From assembly GCA_026874595.1 (NCBI GenBank), contig CM049313.1:56315159-56379158 (forward strand): a stretch of 64,000 nt of DNA. Reading direction: 5' to 3'. The position numbers were made by a program, and so were the translations under genes. The notes under the pieces were generated by a model, which did no database searches, was not told where the DNA came from, and saw only the letters and a program-made list of their open reading frames with translations. Shown piece by piece: positions 1 to 14,900 of the stretch. The stretch is from Sipunculus nudus. Lineage: Eukaryota > Annelida > Sipuncula > Golfingiida > Sipunculidae. Position 1 is the stretch's first letter. Every line of letters starts with the position of its first letter.

Positions 1-60
1 TAAAAAAAAATAACTCATTAATTGTGTGGTTAATGAGGTGTGTTATTCACCAAAATTTTG

Positions 61-147
61 TTTATGTGATCTTTTTACCTTCTCCAAATATTGCAAATTT
101 GAAATCCCCATGAATAAAAAGTCAAGTAATGTATTCCCTATATGGCT
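61..147. mobile_element. Partial copy of the CCAACCACAGTATT inverted-repeat element
   Basis: It shares the internal block AATATTGCAAATTTGAAA and a degraded right end with the better copies at 35821, 37163 and 52109. The left part is not recognisable. It lies in the presumed first ADAL intron. Confidence 0.35.
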
Positions 148-3057
<2,910 letters not shown>

Positions 3058-3868
3058 AGCGAACCTGTGAGCTTATGCGATGGTGCAGCGTCGTCCGTCG
3101 TGTGTCGTGCAGTGTGTGTCGTGCATCGTCCGTACGTTAACCATACTTATCTCAAAAACAGCAGGAGCTAGCATCACCAAATTATATGCAAATAATCAGA
3201 CATCCAAAAAACTATATCGGATTTTGTTAATTTTTTTCTAACTGCATTTTCTTAGATTTTATAGGGAAAAAGCTAAAAAAAGCTTTAAAAATCTTCTTCT
3301 CCGAAACTGTCCAGCCAAATTGTTCAGTATTTCACAGAAATGTTCCTTGGAACAATCTCTCTCAAGTTTGTTCGAATGGTTCCAGTTCGGAGATTTTTTG
3401 CCGAGTTACAGGAAGTTGAACTTAGTCATGTGTGCAAAAAAGCATACTAAACTTAAAATCTCAGAAACGGCTAGAGCTGTAATCACCAAATTTTATACCA
3501 ATGTTTGTCGTATATGTCAGATCTGATTTTGAGGTATTGGTGGCGCCACCTACATTAATGTGTTTTTTACAAGCGAAAATGTAATTTTAAACTCTTCTAG
3601 CTTATACACTGATTTATGATGAAACTGTTAAGCTGATTGGTTTAAACTTTACAAGAATTATTCTATGGCAGGGTTCTGCCAGTTTTATAAGAATAGATTG
3701 GGTAAATACAGCTTTTAAAAAGCATTGTAGCCAATTGAAAAAGGCTTTCTGTATTTGAAAACAGATTTGACAACTTGCTGAGTTTCAGCAGCCAAGTCAA
3801 GAGGTCACTCAGTACAAACAGGTGGGGTCCAGACATCACCATGGCAACTGACCTGGCTCAGGGGGGGT

Positions 3869-3918
3869 GTCTAGACAGTGTGTCTAGACGTCTAGACACA
3901 GCGTCTAGACGTCTAGAC
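3869..3918. repeat. Five GTCTAGAC octamers making nested palindromes
   Basis: The self-complementary octamer GTCTAGAC occurs at 3869, 3882, 3890, 3903 and 3911. Two pairs are directly abutted, giving 16-bp perfect palindromes, one of which extends to 22 bp (3879-3900). It sits inside the long repeat and is not seen in its sister copy. Confidence 0.85.
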
Positions 3919-4019
3919 ACAATGTTTAGATGCAGAATTCCCAGATTATTGGACCTATATCTTTCAACTGTTTGAAAAAACTTGGTTTGCATTTTAAGCA
4001 AATCGGGTTTATCATCAGG

Positions 4020-5180
4020 TCACATGTGAACTGCTGCACCCTCGTTTTTGGTTGATCTCTGACCTTTTCTCGCTGCCCAGCGTCCATTTGTGCGTCTGTT
4101 CCCACACATAAACCTGCATATCTCGGGAACCGTTTGACCAATCAGGCTAAAAATTTTGCACAAATGTAGCCCTTTGATAGCTTTATAACATAAACTAAAA
4201 ATGGTGGCGCCACCTGCAACCATTTATGCACAGCTTCCATCTGTTCATCTGCCTTGGGATAAAATCAATCATCTCAACAGGGGTTTGACTAATCCACCTG
4301 AAATTTTGCAGGTTTATACATCCTGGACAGCTTTCTCGATTTTATGACAGGTGGCGATACCTACATTCACATTTACTCTGCAGACATCCAAGCTCATATC
4401 TCAGGAACCGTTAGACCGATAGGGCCAAAATTTTGCAGGTGGCGCCACCTGCAACCGTTTATGCACAGCATCCATCTGTTAATATGTCTTGGAATAATAT
4501 CACTCTTATCTCAGCAGTGGTTTGACTTTTCCACCTGAAATTTTGCAGGTTTATACATCTTGGACAGCTTTCTCGATTTTATGACAGGTGGCACCACCTT
4601 CATTCATGTTTACTCTGCAGACATCCAAGCTAATATCTAGGGAACTGTTTGACTGATTGGGCCAAAATTTTGCATGTGTATAGATCTCACATAGCTCTTC
4701 ATGATAGGTGATGATGGTGGTGCCACCTGCAACCATTTATGCACAGCATCCATCTGTTCATCTGCCTTGGATAAAATCACTCATATCTCAGAAGTAGTTT
4801 GACTTATCCACCTAAAATTTTGCAGGTTTATATATCCTGGACAGCTTTCTTGATTTTATGACAGGTGGCGCCACCTACATTTAGGTTTACTCTGCAGCCA
4901 TCCAAGGTCATATCTTGGGTACCGTTTGACCAATTGGGCCAAAATTTTGCATGTATATAGATCTCACATAGCTCTTTATCATAGGCAAAACTGGTGGCCC
5001 CACCTGCAACCATTTATGCACAGTGTCCATCTGTTCATCTGCCTTGGGATAAAATCACTCATATCCCAGCAGTGGTTTGACTTTTCCACCTGAAATTTTG
5101 CAGGTTTATACATCCTGGACAATTTTCTTGATTTTATGACAGATGGCACCACCTACATTCATGTTTACGCTGCAGACATC
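4020..5180. repeat. Degenerate ~280-bp tandem core with GGTGGCGCCACC palindromes
   Basis: About four units. Successive words GCAACC(A/G)TTTATGCACAG occur near 4215, 4450, 4730 and 5005. Each unit carries two versions of the 12-bp palindrome GGTGGCGCCACC or point variants (e.g. 4203, 4438, 4587, 4717, 4864, 4991, 5142), followed alternately by TGCAACC or TACATT. Units also share AATTTTGCAGGTTTATA and GGACAGCTTTCT. The apparent ORFs on both strands are repeat artefacts. Confidence 0.8.
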
Positions 5181-5472
5181 CGTGCTAATATGCAACACTC
5201 CTCACTCTATTCCCCTTGCCACTTAATCTATGCCTCACTTCACTCATCCTCCTCTGATTTCTTCGGATACACAGTCTCTTGTCGACTACCCATATTCTAG
5301 TTTTAAAATGTCCTAGTCTGAAACTTGCAGGTTAGAAATGTCCATATTGCAGAAATCATAATGACTAAGGTAGATATGCAGGACTTAAAAGGATCAGTAT
5401 TTCATTTTAAAAATAAACCTCCATTCATACTCCTAAACTTTGAACAGGTTCGCATTAGGCCTGTAGGCCTTG

Positions 5473-5856
5473 TGATTTTATTACTAAGAGAAGGAAGAAA
5501 ACACATTTTAGTTACTTTGAATGATACCTGGAGTAACTTTTATACAAATTATATGCCTCGACTTTATTAAATCACCTTTATGATGACAGGTCCATCGGGC
5601 ATTGAAAGTTTACACGCGTGTCAGAAATGTCCGACCTGATGTCCGACCTCAACGTGTGTTTACATGGCCTTGTTTTCAGTCCAGCTATCATGTTCGCTGA
5701 TTGGCTAATAGACCTGTCAATCACGCACTCGGCATCAGGTCAATTGGTTCATGGTTATATTCCTTATGATTATCCTAGTGATTCAACCAGGACAGATATT
5801 TTTGAGGATAGATACTGACAAGTGTTCCCTGAATAATTGATTATTTTCCTTTTCAG
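5473..5856. other. ADAL intron before first visible exon
   Basis: No repeat or exon recognised, apart from the TTTTCCTTTTCAG acceptor tract at its end. Confidence 0.4.
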
Positions 5857-5917
5857 CTGTTTTGCAATGTTCCGTTTGATCCACCAGCTATCAGATGATG
5901 AGGACGCAATGTATATG
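5857..5917 (+). CDS. ADAL: ADAL exon (first visible)
   Basis: The acceptor is TTTTCAG before 5857 and the donor is GTGAGT after 5917. One leading base completes a codon from an upstream exon; then 20 codons read CFAMFRLIHQLSDDEDAMYM, aligning with the CFQMFQTIHQL block of vertebrate ADAL. The end is phase 0. No exon carrying the HAHLNG-type zinc motif was found between 1 and 5856 on reading for CAY-GCN-CAY. Confidence 0.85.
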
Positions 5918-8900
5918 GTGAGTTGTATTGAGCAACCCCCATAGGGACTAAGGAAGAGAGGCTTATAGGGGGTGATGATTTTATTTCTGTATCAATGTGT
6001 GGGTCCCTACATAGGGAGGGAACTTGTACAAGTTGTAGGGGTGATAAGTTCCTATATCTTTCTATATATGTTGGAGGTAGTGCTGCATTTCTTGCAGGCG
6101 CTTGGCAATTGCAGACATCTGGTTTATTTTTATCTTGAGCTTCACACTGTGGGTATCTGCTGGTCTCTGGTGCTGATGCTCTTCTGGATCTGTGTCTGTA
6201 GCCTTGCTTGGCTCTGTGTGTGTTATCAGAATGATATCCAAGGACTATCCGTTTGATTTAATGGTCAGAACAGCTGAATGTTAGAACATATTGTACAGAA
6301 TAGCTGATTTCCCTACTGTTTCCATACAATTGTAAAATCAAATGAGCTGTACCTGTAAGGTGAAGTTTGACTGGAATTGTGCTTGAGCACCATGGTTGTC
6401 TAGAACTGACTTTTGGGATAGAATAGCACTCTCTTAAGTATAATCTCAGCCTACCAATGGTAGCATTAGCATAGTAGAATAACATAGTCAAGCACAGTTC
6501 ATCCTAACATCTCAGGGAACAAGATTTTATTCCTGTGTTTTCCAATATACTTTCCTTATCACCATTAAAACATGACCTAGTGGACCTTCGTTTTTTAGTC
6601 TGATAGGGCCTGCTCTGTGTCATGACACTGCTAGTAGTCATTTTGAAAATTTCACTGCAGCTGCCATCCATTCCATCACAATGATACCATTGTGCATAGC
6701 CTATCAGAATGTTATAAAATATAACATGTTGAACTGAATTGGAATTAAACTTCTTATAAATGTTTGAATTTTAATTAAAAACCTGAATTGACCCTGCTTT
6801 TGTGCAGTAAGAATTTTAACAAACATCCAGAGAGATTTATAAATATGCTATATTATAAGAGAATCTTCTCATGTGTTGAGTTGTCAGGAAGTGAAATGTA
6901 TATTTCATTGGTATGACTTATTTTGATTTATACAATACTATATAGCAAAAAGGCATTGTAAAAAAAAAAGATAAAAATATTTGTATCCCCATCAAGAAAT
7001 TCTTTGCAGTTTTCCACATGGCTTATTGTGCCACTCTGACATCATGTCAGAGGGGCAAAAGTGTTGTTATTGTACTTGTGGACTAGTCAATTTTCCATTG
7101 GCACAGGTCCTGGTAATTGCCAATGTTTGTTTTCTGTGCTTTTGCCTGACTCTAGCTTTAATTTGCCTTTGGTTGATGAGGGACCTGTCAAGTAAAGAAT
7201 GAATTATTTCTTTTTGTTACCAGGGTCAATCATGCTTCTAAGGTTTGTGAAGATCTGTTTAAAACCTTTAACTTCTTTCTAATCCTGTACGCAAACAACC
7301 AATTTTTAAAGTGAATGTCTGTGGGTGATGGGTGATTTTTGCATTGTTAATGCCATACAGTGCATTTAATGTGGTCACTAACAACTCCTGTGGGAGTTAA
7401 TGGAGAAAGTTTAACTGTATATGTATATGAATTTTTTATCTCTTTTTGGTGGAGGAAACCATGCAGTTTTAGCCATGTCTTAACAAGGTTAACCTAGATT
7501 AACTGTGACAGGGTGGTAACACGGGCTTCCTGTCATTTTATCCTTGTGTCATCCAGACCTGGTGTCCATGACACCAGCAGGTCATTTATATCAATGGTAT
7601 TACCGGAACTTCTTTTCAACATAGTCATGAACTGGAAGATTGATAGATAATCTTTATTCCTCCAGATTAAAAGAGTATACATAATCATTTTAAAAAAGAG
7701 GCAAACATACAATATCATGATAATTATGAAATAGCTATAGCTACAGCAATAGATCATATATTTCTGTTTTGTTTTGCAAAATTGGTGCAGAGTTAAATAA
7801 TGAGTATAAAGCCATTTGTTTGATTCTGGAAGTAGTTTATCAAGATAATATTTTTATCTTTGTCAAACAAATGTTAACATGAAGAACATGTTCATGATTA
7901 AATAAACATTCTTTTGTTCTTTAAAGAGTAATTGTCCAGTTTATAAATGAACAAAAGATAATGGATATCCAAATAGTAAAAAATAACTGATAAAAAATAT
8001 TCTCTGGCTGACAAAATGGCATCACATACCAAGAGCTTTTGCAAGATTGAGTGTGTATAATGTTAACCACATAATATTATGTGACAGACAAGGGTTCCTT
8101 GACTGTTTATGGTTGGTGTAGAGTCTCAGTATGTGTGTTATATGCAAGTAATAAGAATAGAGCAGGCACACTACACAAGTTGCTGCGAGTCATTCTGTGT
8201 GAATAATGATGTTTTGATATTAAATTCTAATATTTGGACTTGATTAATGCACAAGAATGTCATTTTAGGAGGGAGCATTTGTATTATATAGTAAAGTAAA
8301 ATGAATGATCTATGGAACAGGTGAATGAAACCATAGCCAGCTGACTTGTGATTGGTGTGTTACATTTAAAAAAAGCAACAGAAAAGTAAAACTTTCAAAT
8401 TTTACAAATAAGCATTTAATTTTTTTTAATTTGCTTTATAATCAATATTTTCTTAGTATTTAATGATAAAGTATTTTAATATGAAAATACAAATATTATG
8501 GTTTAGAACCTTAATTTATATAAGATTTTAAAGTAAAATGTTATTGCATTGATAATGTTGGCTATTTTGTCACTGATGTTGACATTTTAAAATAACTGTG
8601 TGTATCCTTCGTAGATCACATATGATGTAATACATGAATTTTCTGAAGACAATGTGAAATATCTGGAGCTAAGAACGACACCACGAGGCAACCCGGCTAC
8701 AGGGATGACCAAAAAATCATACATCAATTCTGTACTAAGAGCTATCAGAGACTGTGCAGCAGAAAACCTAGATATACAAGTGAATCTCATATTAGCCATC
8801 GACCGGAGGAATTCTGTGCAAGAAGCTGAGGATACTGTAAAATTGGCACATGAGTATCGCCAGAGTGATGGCTGTTGTATTGTGGGGATTGACCTGAGTG

Positions 8901-11900
8901 GTCTGCCACTAGTAGGTATTCTAGGAATATTTCTGTGCATTGTCTTCTTTGGCAAACATTTTATTGGTCTAAAATTGTGCAGTTTTGACATAAATCAATG
9001 TTTGTGGGGTTAAAACTTTTGTAGGTAAATCACTCCTTTGGAATTTCTTGTGTGTTTTAGCTCAGCTGACTGTAAGTCATCTGAGGTATAGGTATGGCGC
9101 TTTGTCCGTCAGCCATCCGGGGGTCCTGTAGTCCATTAGCAGGGCACAAATCATAACCGCTGAACCTAGAAGGTCCATAAAAAATCTCCTTGGATACCTG
9201 AAATTAAGTCACCGGACTTATATCCTCCGAGGCTTGTAATTACCCCCCCCCCCAGAATAATAAAAAATTTTATTACAAAACCCCCAATAACTTGATATTT
9301 AATGCAGGGATTGTCATGAAACTTGCCTTGAATATTTACCATGACTAGTTGTGTCAGTTCCCAAAAAGTGGTGGCACCACCTGTATTTTTTCTAATTTTT
9401 TAAGAATATTTTTTCTATTCATTTTACTATAAAATGACAACAATCATGTCAGTTTCTCAGCTGTGATTCCATCTAGTGTCCCAAACCTGGTGTGTTTATT
9501 GATCACAAGTGGATGCCCTATAGTAATCACCCTGTCTGTCTGTTCGTCTGTCTGTCTGTCTATCCATTTATCCACACAAATTTGTTTCTAGATGATAACT
9601 CCAGGTTGGATCGACAAATTTGAATTTCAAACACGACTTACAAATGGTCCACCACTAAAGAAAGAACCTGTATGATTATTGGGTCATGAGGTCAAAGGTC
9701 AGGGTCTCAAGACTCACTTATTTAAAAAGATTACGGCTGCATTTTCAGCCAAGCTTTTCATCCTAAACTTTTCATCTTGCACATTTAGCAGACTTGCCAG
9801 TATGGGGAGAGCATAAATGAATTTTGGGTCACAAGTTCAAAGGTCAAGGTCACAGGGGCCATCTGTTCACAAGTTAGTTTCCAGATGATAACTCCAGTTT
9901 AATTTGACATATTGGTTTCAAACTTAACTTATATATGGCTCACAACTAAAGTAATAACCCTTTCGATTTTGGTGTCCAAAGGTCAAAGGTCAAGGTCACA
10001 GGACCCACTTCTTTAAAAGGAATGTGTATGCATTTCTTGCCAAACTTTTCATCACAAACCTTCCATCTTCAAGATATTACTCACATGCTGAGAGTGGAAG
10101 ATTCTTTTCGATTTGGAGTCATATGGTCAAAGGTCAAGGTCACAGGGCCCGCCCATTCACAAATTAGTTTATGGATGATAATTCTGCATTGGCTAGACAG
10201 ATTGGCTTCAAACTTGATCTATTAAAGACCCACCACTAAAGTAAGAAACATTTTGATTTTCAGGTTCCAGAGGTCAAAGGTGAAGGTCACTGGAATGTCA
10301 TTCTGAAAAATTTCTTCAAAATATCCTTATGGCTGAGCATTTAGACCCCTGGGTCCCTAGTTACTGATTTTATTGAAAATGTTGCTCTGACATCCATTCA
10401 AACCAGAAAAACAGTACAAAACTACCTGGTGTAAATGCATGCAGACATACTTAAATTAAAACACTTGCAATCTGTCACTGCTGAAATTTTGAAAGTTTTA
10501 CTCAACCCTGGGTACAACATAATACTGAATATCCTTTCGTGTGCATCTTGTGAGTTTTAGCAAGAGGTCATAGTTAACCTGGATGGTAATGTAGTCCCAA
10601 ACAACGTTGGTACATAATGCAGATTGTAGACTGGCTGGGTATTAAAACTTCTATGATAAACTAATTGATTGTGTTGTATTTAAAGGGACATAATCAGGAG
10701 CAATATTATTCCTAATCTTTCACACTATCAGTTCAATTTTGCTTTATACAAAAGTTTCCCAGCAAAACCATTCCAGCATACAGTCTCTGACGGTTTAACA
10801 CCATGTTATAACCCTGCGTGTTGGTAAACACAGTCTGTTTACCATAACAAGGCCGCATGACCGGAGGTCCTGTAAAGAGGGGCAACACACGGTGTTTGAG
10901 CCAGCGCGGAAACATGTATTACATTTTTTAGCCAAGTCAGTCAGAGCATCTCCTTAATTATTGGCACGTGTTGTGGCTCTGCGCAGCACGCGGCCCGACG
11001 CATTGTGTTTATGTTTACACCTGCGATCGCGCCCGGTTCACTGTTTTTAACACTCGTGTACAGGAGTAAGCAAACGGTTTCAAAGCAATATTTTGGCAGG
11101 TACAGATTTATTTAAAGGGAAGAAGCTATTTTTCGTGTTAACTCAACTTGCTTTATAGGTGATTGGGCCCCTTTAATTTTGTGGGGAAAAAAGTTACCAA
11201 CAAATTCCATGAAAATAAAACCCCCAAGAACAATTCAGAATAGAAGGTATGGTTCTCAAGTACTGCCTGTGTCAGTTTGTAACATCAGTATTTATTTTTT
11301 TTTTTTAATTTGATTTTTTATATATAGCATAATTATGTAAGAAAAATTATCTTATTTTTAATATCCCTAAATTTTTAAGGTCAGCTTGTTTTTAGAAATT
11401 CTTATTTTTATAGCTCCTCAATTTTTCTGTTTCAGGCTGGAGATGCTCGTCATTTTATTCCAGTTTTTCAGGATGCTAGGGAGAAAGGGCTCAAACTTGC
11501 ACTTCATCTGTCTGAGGTAAGTGGAGGTAATTTGAATGATACCATGCACCTAGAGAAAACCAGTTTTAGGATTCATGAAGTGAGTCAAGCTACATCCACT
11601 TTCCTATCCCTTTCTTTATTTTAAGATATTGATTTATCCCCACAAGTTTTATGGTGGAAATGGGTCTACAGAGAATCTAATGTACAATACACCTGTGTAA
11701 AGCAAGACTGGTCACTGGAAGTAATTGCTCAGTGGCTCAAATGATATCTAGCTTTAGCTTGCCCCACACAAGTTTTTACTTTTCCTTCAAAAATCAGTGA
11801 TCTCAGCCACAAATACAAAAAGTGTGTTCCTCATGCTTATTTTGCAACAATAAACTTGTTCAAATGTTACTATTTCTCTTGAGCATTTTGCATAGATAAA

Positions 11901-14900
11901 CATGCAGAAAATTTAAGATAGAGGTCGTACAGTATGATTTCATTTCTCAAAGAAAGAAAATGGCTTACTTAAGATTAGTTAAGAATCAGGCCTTTTTGTT
12001 AAGGTTTATGTTGGACCCACTTGCCCAGTCAGGCTAGTAGGAGCCCACGTGTGGTTGGCCAACCATCATTTTCTGAAACTTTTACTTGCCCAGGACAAAC
12101 AGTTGACCATTAATGTTGAACCCTGTGAATATAAATATGATACCAACAAAAAACATTTTCTTTGAAAAGGTTTTATTGTCACTTTATTAGCCACAGTTAA
12201 TTGCTGCCATAAAACCCAAGTTGTTTGTTTGGAACCTTGTGATAGTGGTAATCTTATTAAAGGAAAATTGGTGTTCTTTTGACCTCATGTATTCACTGCG
12301 TTTTCAAGTTGATATTGTTCACGAAATATAAAAATTAAGTTTAAATATAAGTTTTTATTTCTGATGTAAATTGAAACTGCAGCAGTTAGATTCCTTCTTC
12401 ACAACACATTCAAAATACAATCTTCAGGGTTCCCAGCTGACCCCTACAGCTCCTTTATTTTCCTATGAAAAAAGTGTCTCCAATAATTTTCCAGCATTTT
12501 TCAACATTCAGACTGAAATACCCTATGTTTTTATTCACTGCACAATCATATTTCTAATATAATTGTTATTACTGAATATCAATTGTTATATTTATAAACC
12601 TATTATTATTGAAAACATGCAACACTTTTGTAGATCTGTCCATGTAAAAGATACAATCTTACAAGTGCAGCCATCTAAATCAATTAAAAATCTGCTTGGA
12701 CCATCGTTGGTTTAATTATGCATTTGACCTATCCATGAACTCTATGTGATCTTAATCCCATATTAATTCAATGAAGAAGCATAAGCATTGAGCAAACAAG
12801 CAATCAGTCAGGTGACTGTAAACATTGTAGAGTGTCAATCATCTGACAAAAACAAAATTTGCATAATTTGACAGAGCTCTGTCAAACAGAACACGTGTAG
12901 TCTGTACCAGCACCCATGTCGGCATGTTTTCTGGGATTTTTTTTATACAAAGGAGACAGTATAAAAAGTTTTAGGCTGTAGGTTGCAGGAGCCTTTCCTC
13001 TGACTACTGACTAAATAATAATATCTTACCTGGCACATTATTCTTATGAGACAAATAATCCAAAATATTGCCAGATAATTCACAACGACTGCGGTATATT
13101 CAATGGAGTACAGTGATACTAGTTGGTGACATCAGTCAATGCGAGGTCATACATCATCGACCTTTGAGACATCATTATTATGTTGTAAACAGCTCTTGCT
13201 ACCATGGGCATGGAAGACCTTCTGTGTAGGAGCATTTAGGAGGCTCATTATAATAATTAGGTTAAAAGGGTAGAGCATTAGGGCTGTGGGTGATTGGTCA
13301 ATTATGCAATGAAAACTATTTATATCCTTTTTTTTGTTAAAATTCCTACAAACTCCTATATTTTTGTCTTAAGACCTCGTATATCATTCCTGTATTTCTT
13401 CAGGAGCCTGGTGGCAGCCTCTTTCTACATTTATTGTGTTGTTATTTCTCTGTTACCTGTGTTAGTATCACAGATTTTAATTTTTTTGTCTTGATTCTTT
13501 GTGATTTCACCTGAGTTGTATCTCTTTAAGGCCCCTGGCCAGAATACAGAAACCCAGGCTGTGTTAGAACAGATACCGCCAGATCGTCTAGGTCATGGAG
13601 TCTTTCTGCATCCTGACTGTGGAGGGACACAGAGACTGGTAGACTTGATGGAACAGCACAGAATCCCACTAGGTTAGTATTGTTGTCCCATGCCATATGT
13701 TAACCTTCACACAGCTTCAATTTTAGTTTCGTTGACAAGTCCCCCTCAACACTTCAGACTGGCATATTTACAGGGTATAACAATAATTTATAGCAGATGT
13801 TTATGTAATTCATGATGCTGGCTCGTTATATAACATCTGTATAGGGTTCACTCAGCTCCCCTATAAACATGTGAGTGGTGCTAGTGCAAAAAGCCTTGAC
13901 TGATATCCAAACATGCAAAAACAAAATCAGATCCCTCCAAATAAACTTTCCTATAACTTTTCTTGTTCATGGTGAAGGTTCGGATACAATCAACAAGTGA
14001 ATAGGTGACACAAAATTTCGGTATTGTGAGTTGCACCTTTGGATGCTGTTGTTTTCTGGACTCCTTAGATATCTCTTCTTGTTCCCAATGGGCACACTGG
14101 TGGCAGGATTGACTCACTGCTTGGCTTTGTGGCATCTCCCTCTTCAGCTCCAATCAAAATTTATGCCTAGGGTTTGCCCAGGGAACAGGTCCACCACTCA
14201 GAGAGATTAATACAATTACTCTGCCCCAAGCAGATAATAATTTTATGCCCGCCACACCATCAGTGTTTTGTGTGTTGGGCGCCAATAAAAGGAAATGATA
14301 CTGGGGGGGGGGGGGGGGGGCAGAACTATTATATTCACATATATTTAAAGCCCAAGACCTGCCAGGTTGAAAAGAAGGTAATGATAACCAAAATCAGAGT
14401 TAAAAACTGTCTCGACAAATAGAATACTTGGAGGGCGGACATCGGTATTAGTACGGCGGCGCCGGGCGATAATTAAGGTAACACTGTGTTCTGGGAAATC
14501 TGGTACTCTTAACGTATGGAAACCCATAGCCGGCAGCGTGAGGACCTTGCTAAATAAGCCCATTCATTTGAAACAAGTAGTTTAATTTTATCTGCAGTAT
14601 AACAAGTTCATGAAGACACGGAATTAACTAGGAGAGGGCGAATATCCAATATGGCGGCACTGCTTACAAGAGGGCGGAAGCTCAAGGTCGCTAGATTTTG
14701 AATAACGATTACCGAGAACCTCACTCTGACAAGAAGGGTCACGATAAGTAAATATTTGTTACATACATCCCCATCCGTATTCTAACTGGATTAAAAACTC
14801 CATTAAATATTATATTAAGAAAGATTTGGGGTGACCATAATGCACTGCAAACCGGAAGTAAGTACCGGCCAAAAGCAGTCCAGGTCATTGTTTGAGAAGA

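Larger units (their letters stand above)
3058..5472. mobile_element. Long dispersed repeat, copy 1 (non-coding, sister of 20124-22768)
   Basis: The left end (AGCGAACCTGTGAGC, then ATGCGATG and CGTCGTCCGTCG) and the right end (ACAGGTTCGC, then AGGCCTGTAGGCC) both recur in the copy at 20124-22768. The outermost GCGAACCTGT and ACAGGTTCGC are inverted to each other. The first 700 bases align with two tandem blocks of the other copy (GGAGCTAGCATCACCAAA, TCAAGTTTGTT.GAATGGTT). The middle is a tandem core. No ORF of note. The two copies differ by many substitutions, so they are old. Family unknown; internal tandem cores recall the pearl/HINE-type non-autonomous elements of bivalves. Confidence 0.6.

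Noticed and set aside
14170-14300. TTGGCGCCCAAC on the - strand (14274-14285), resembling a retroelement primer-binding site
   Set aside because: No paired long terminal repeats, no polyprotein similarity and no target duplication were found; the motif is nearly self-complementary and can occur by chance.
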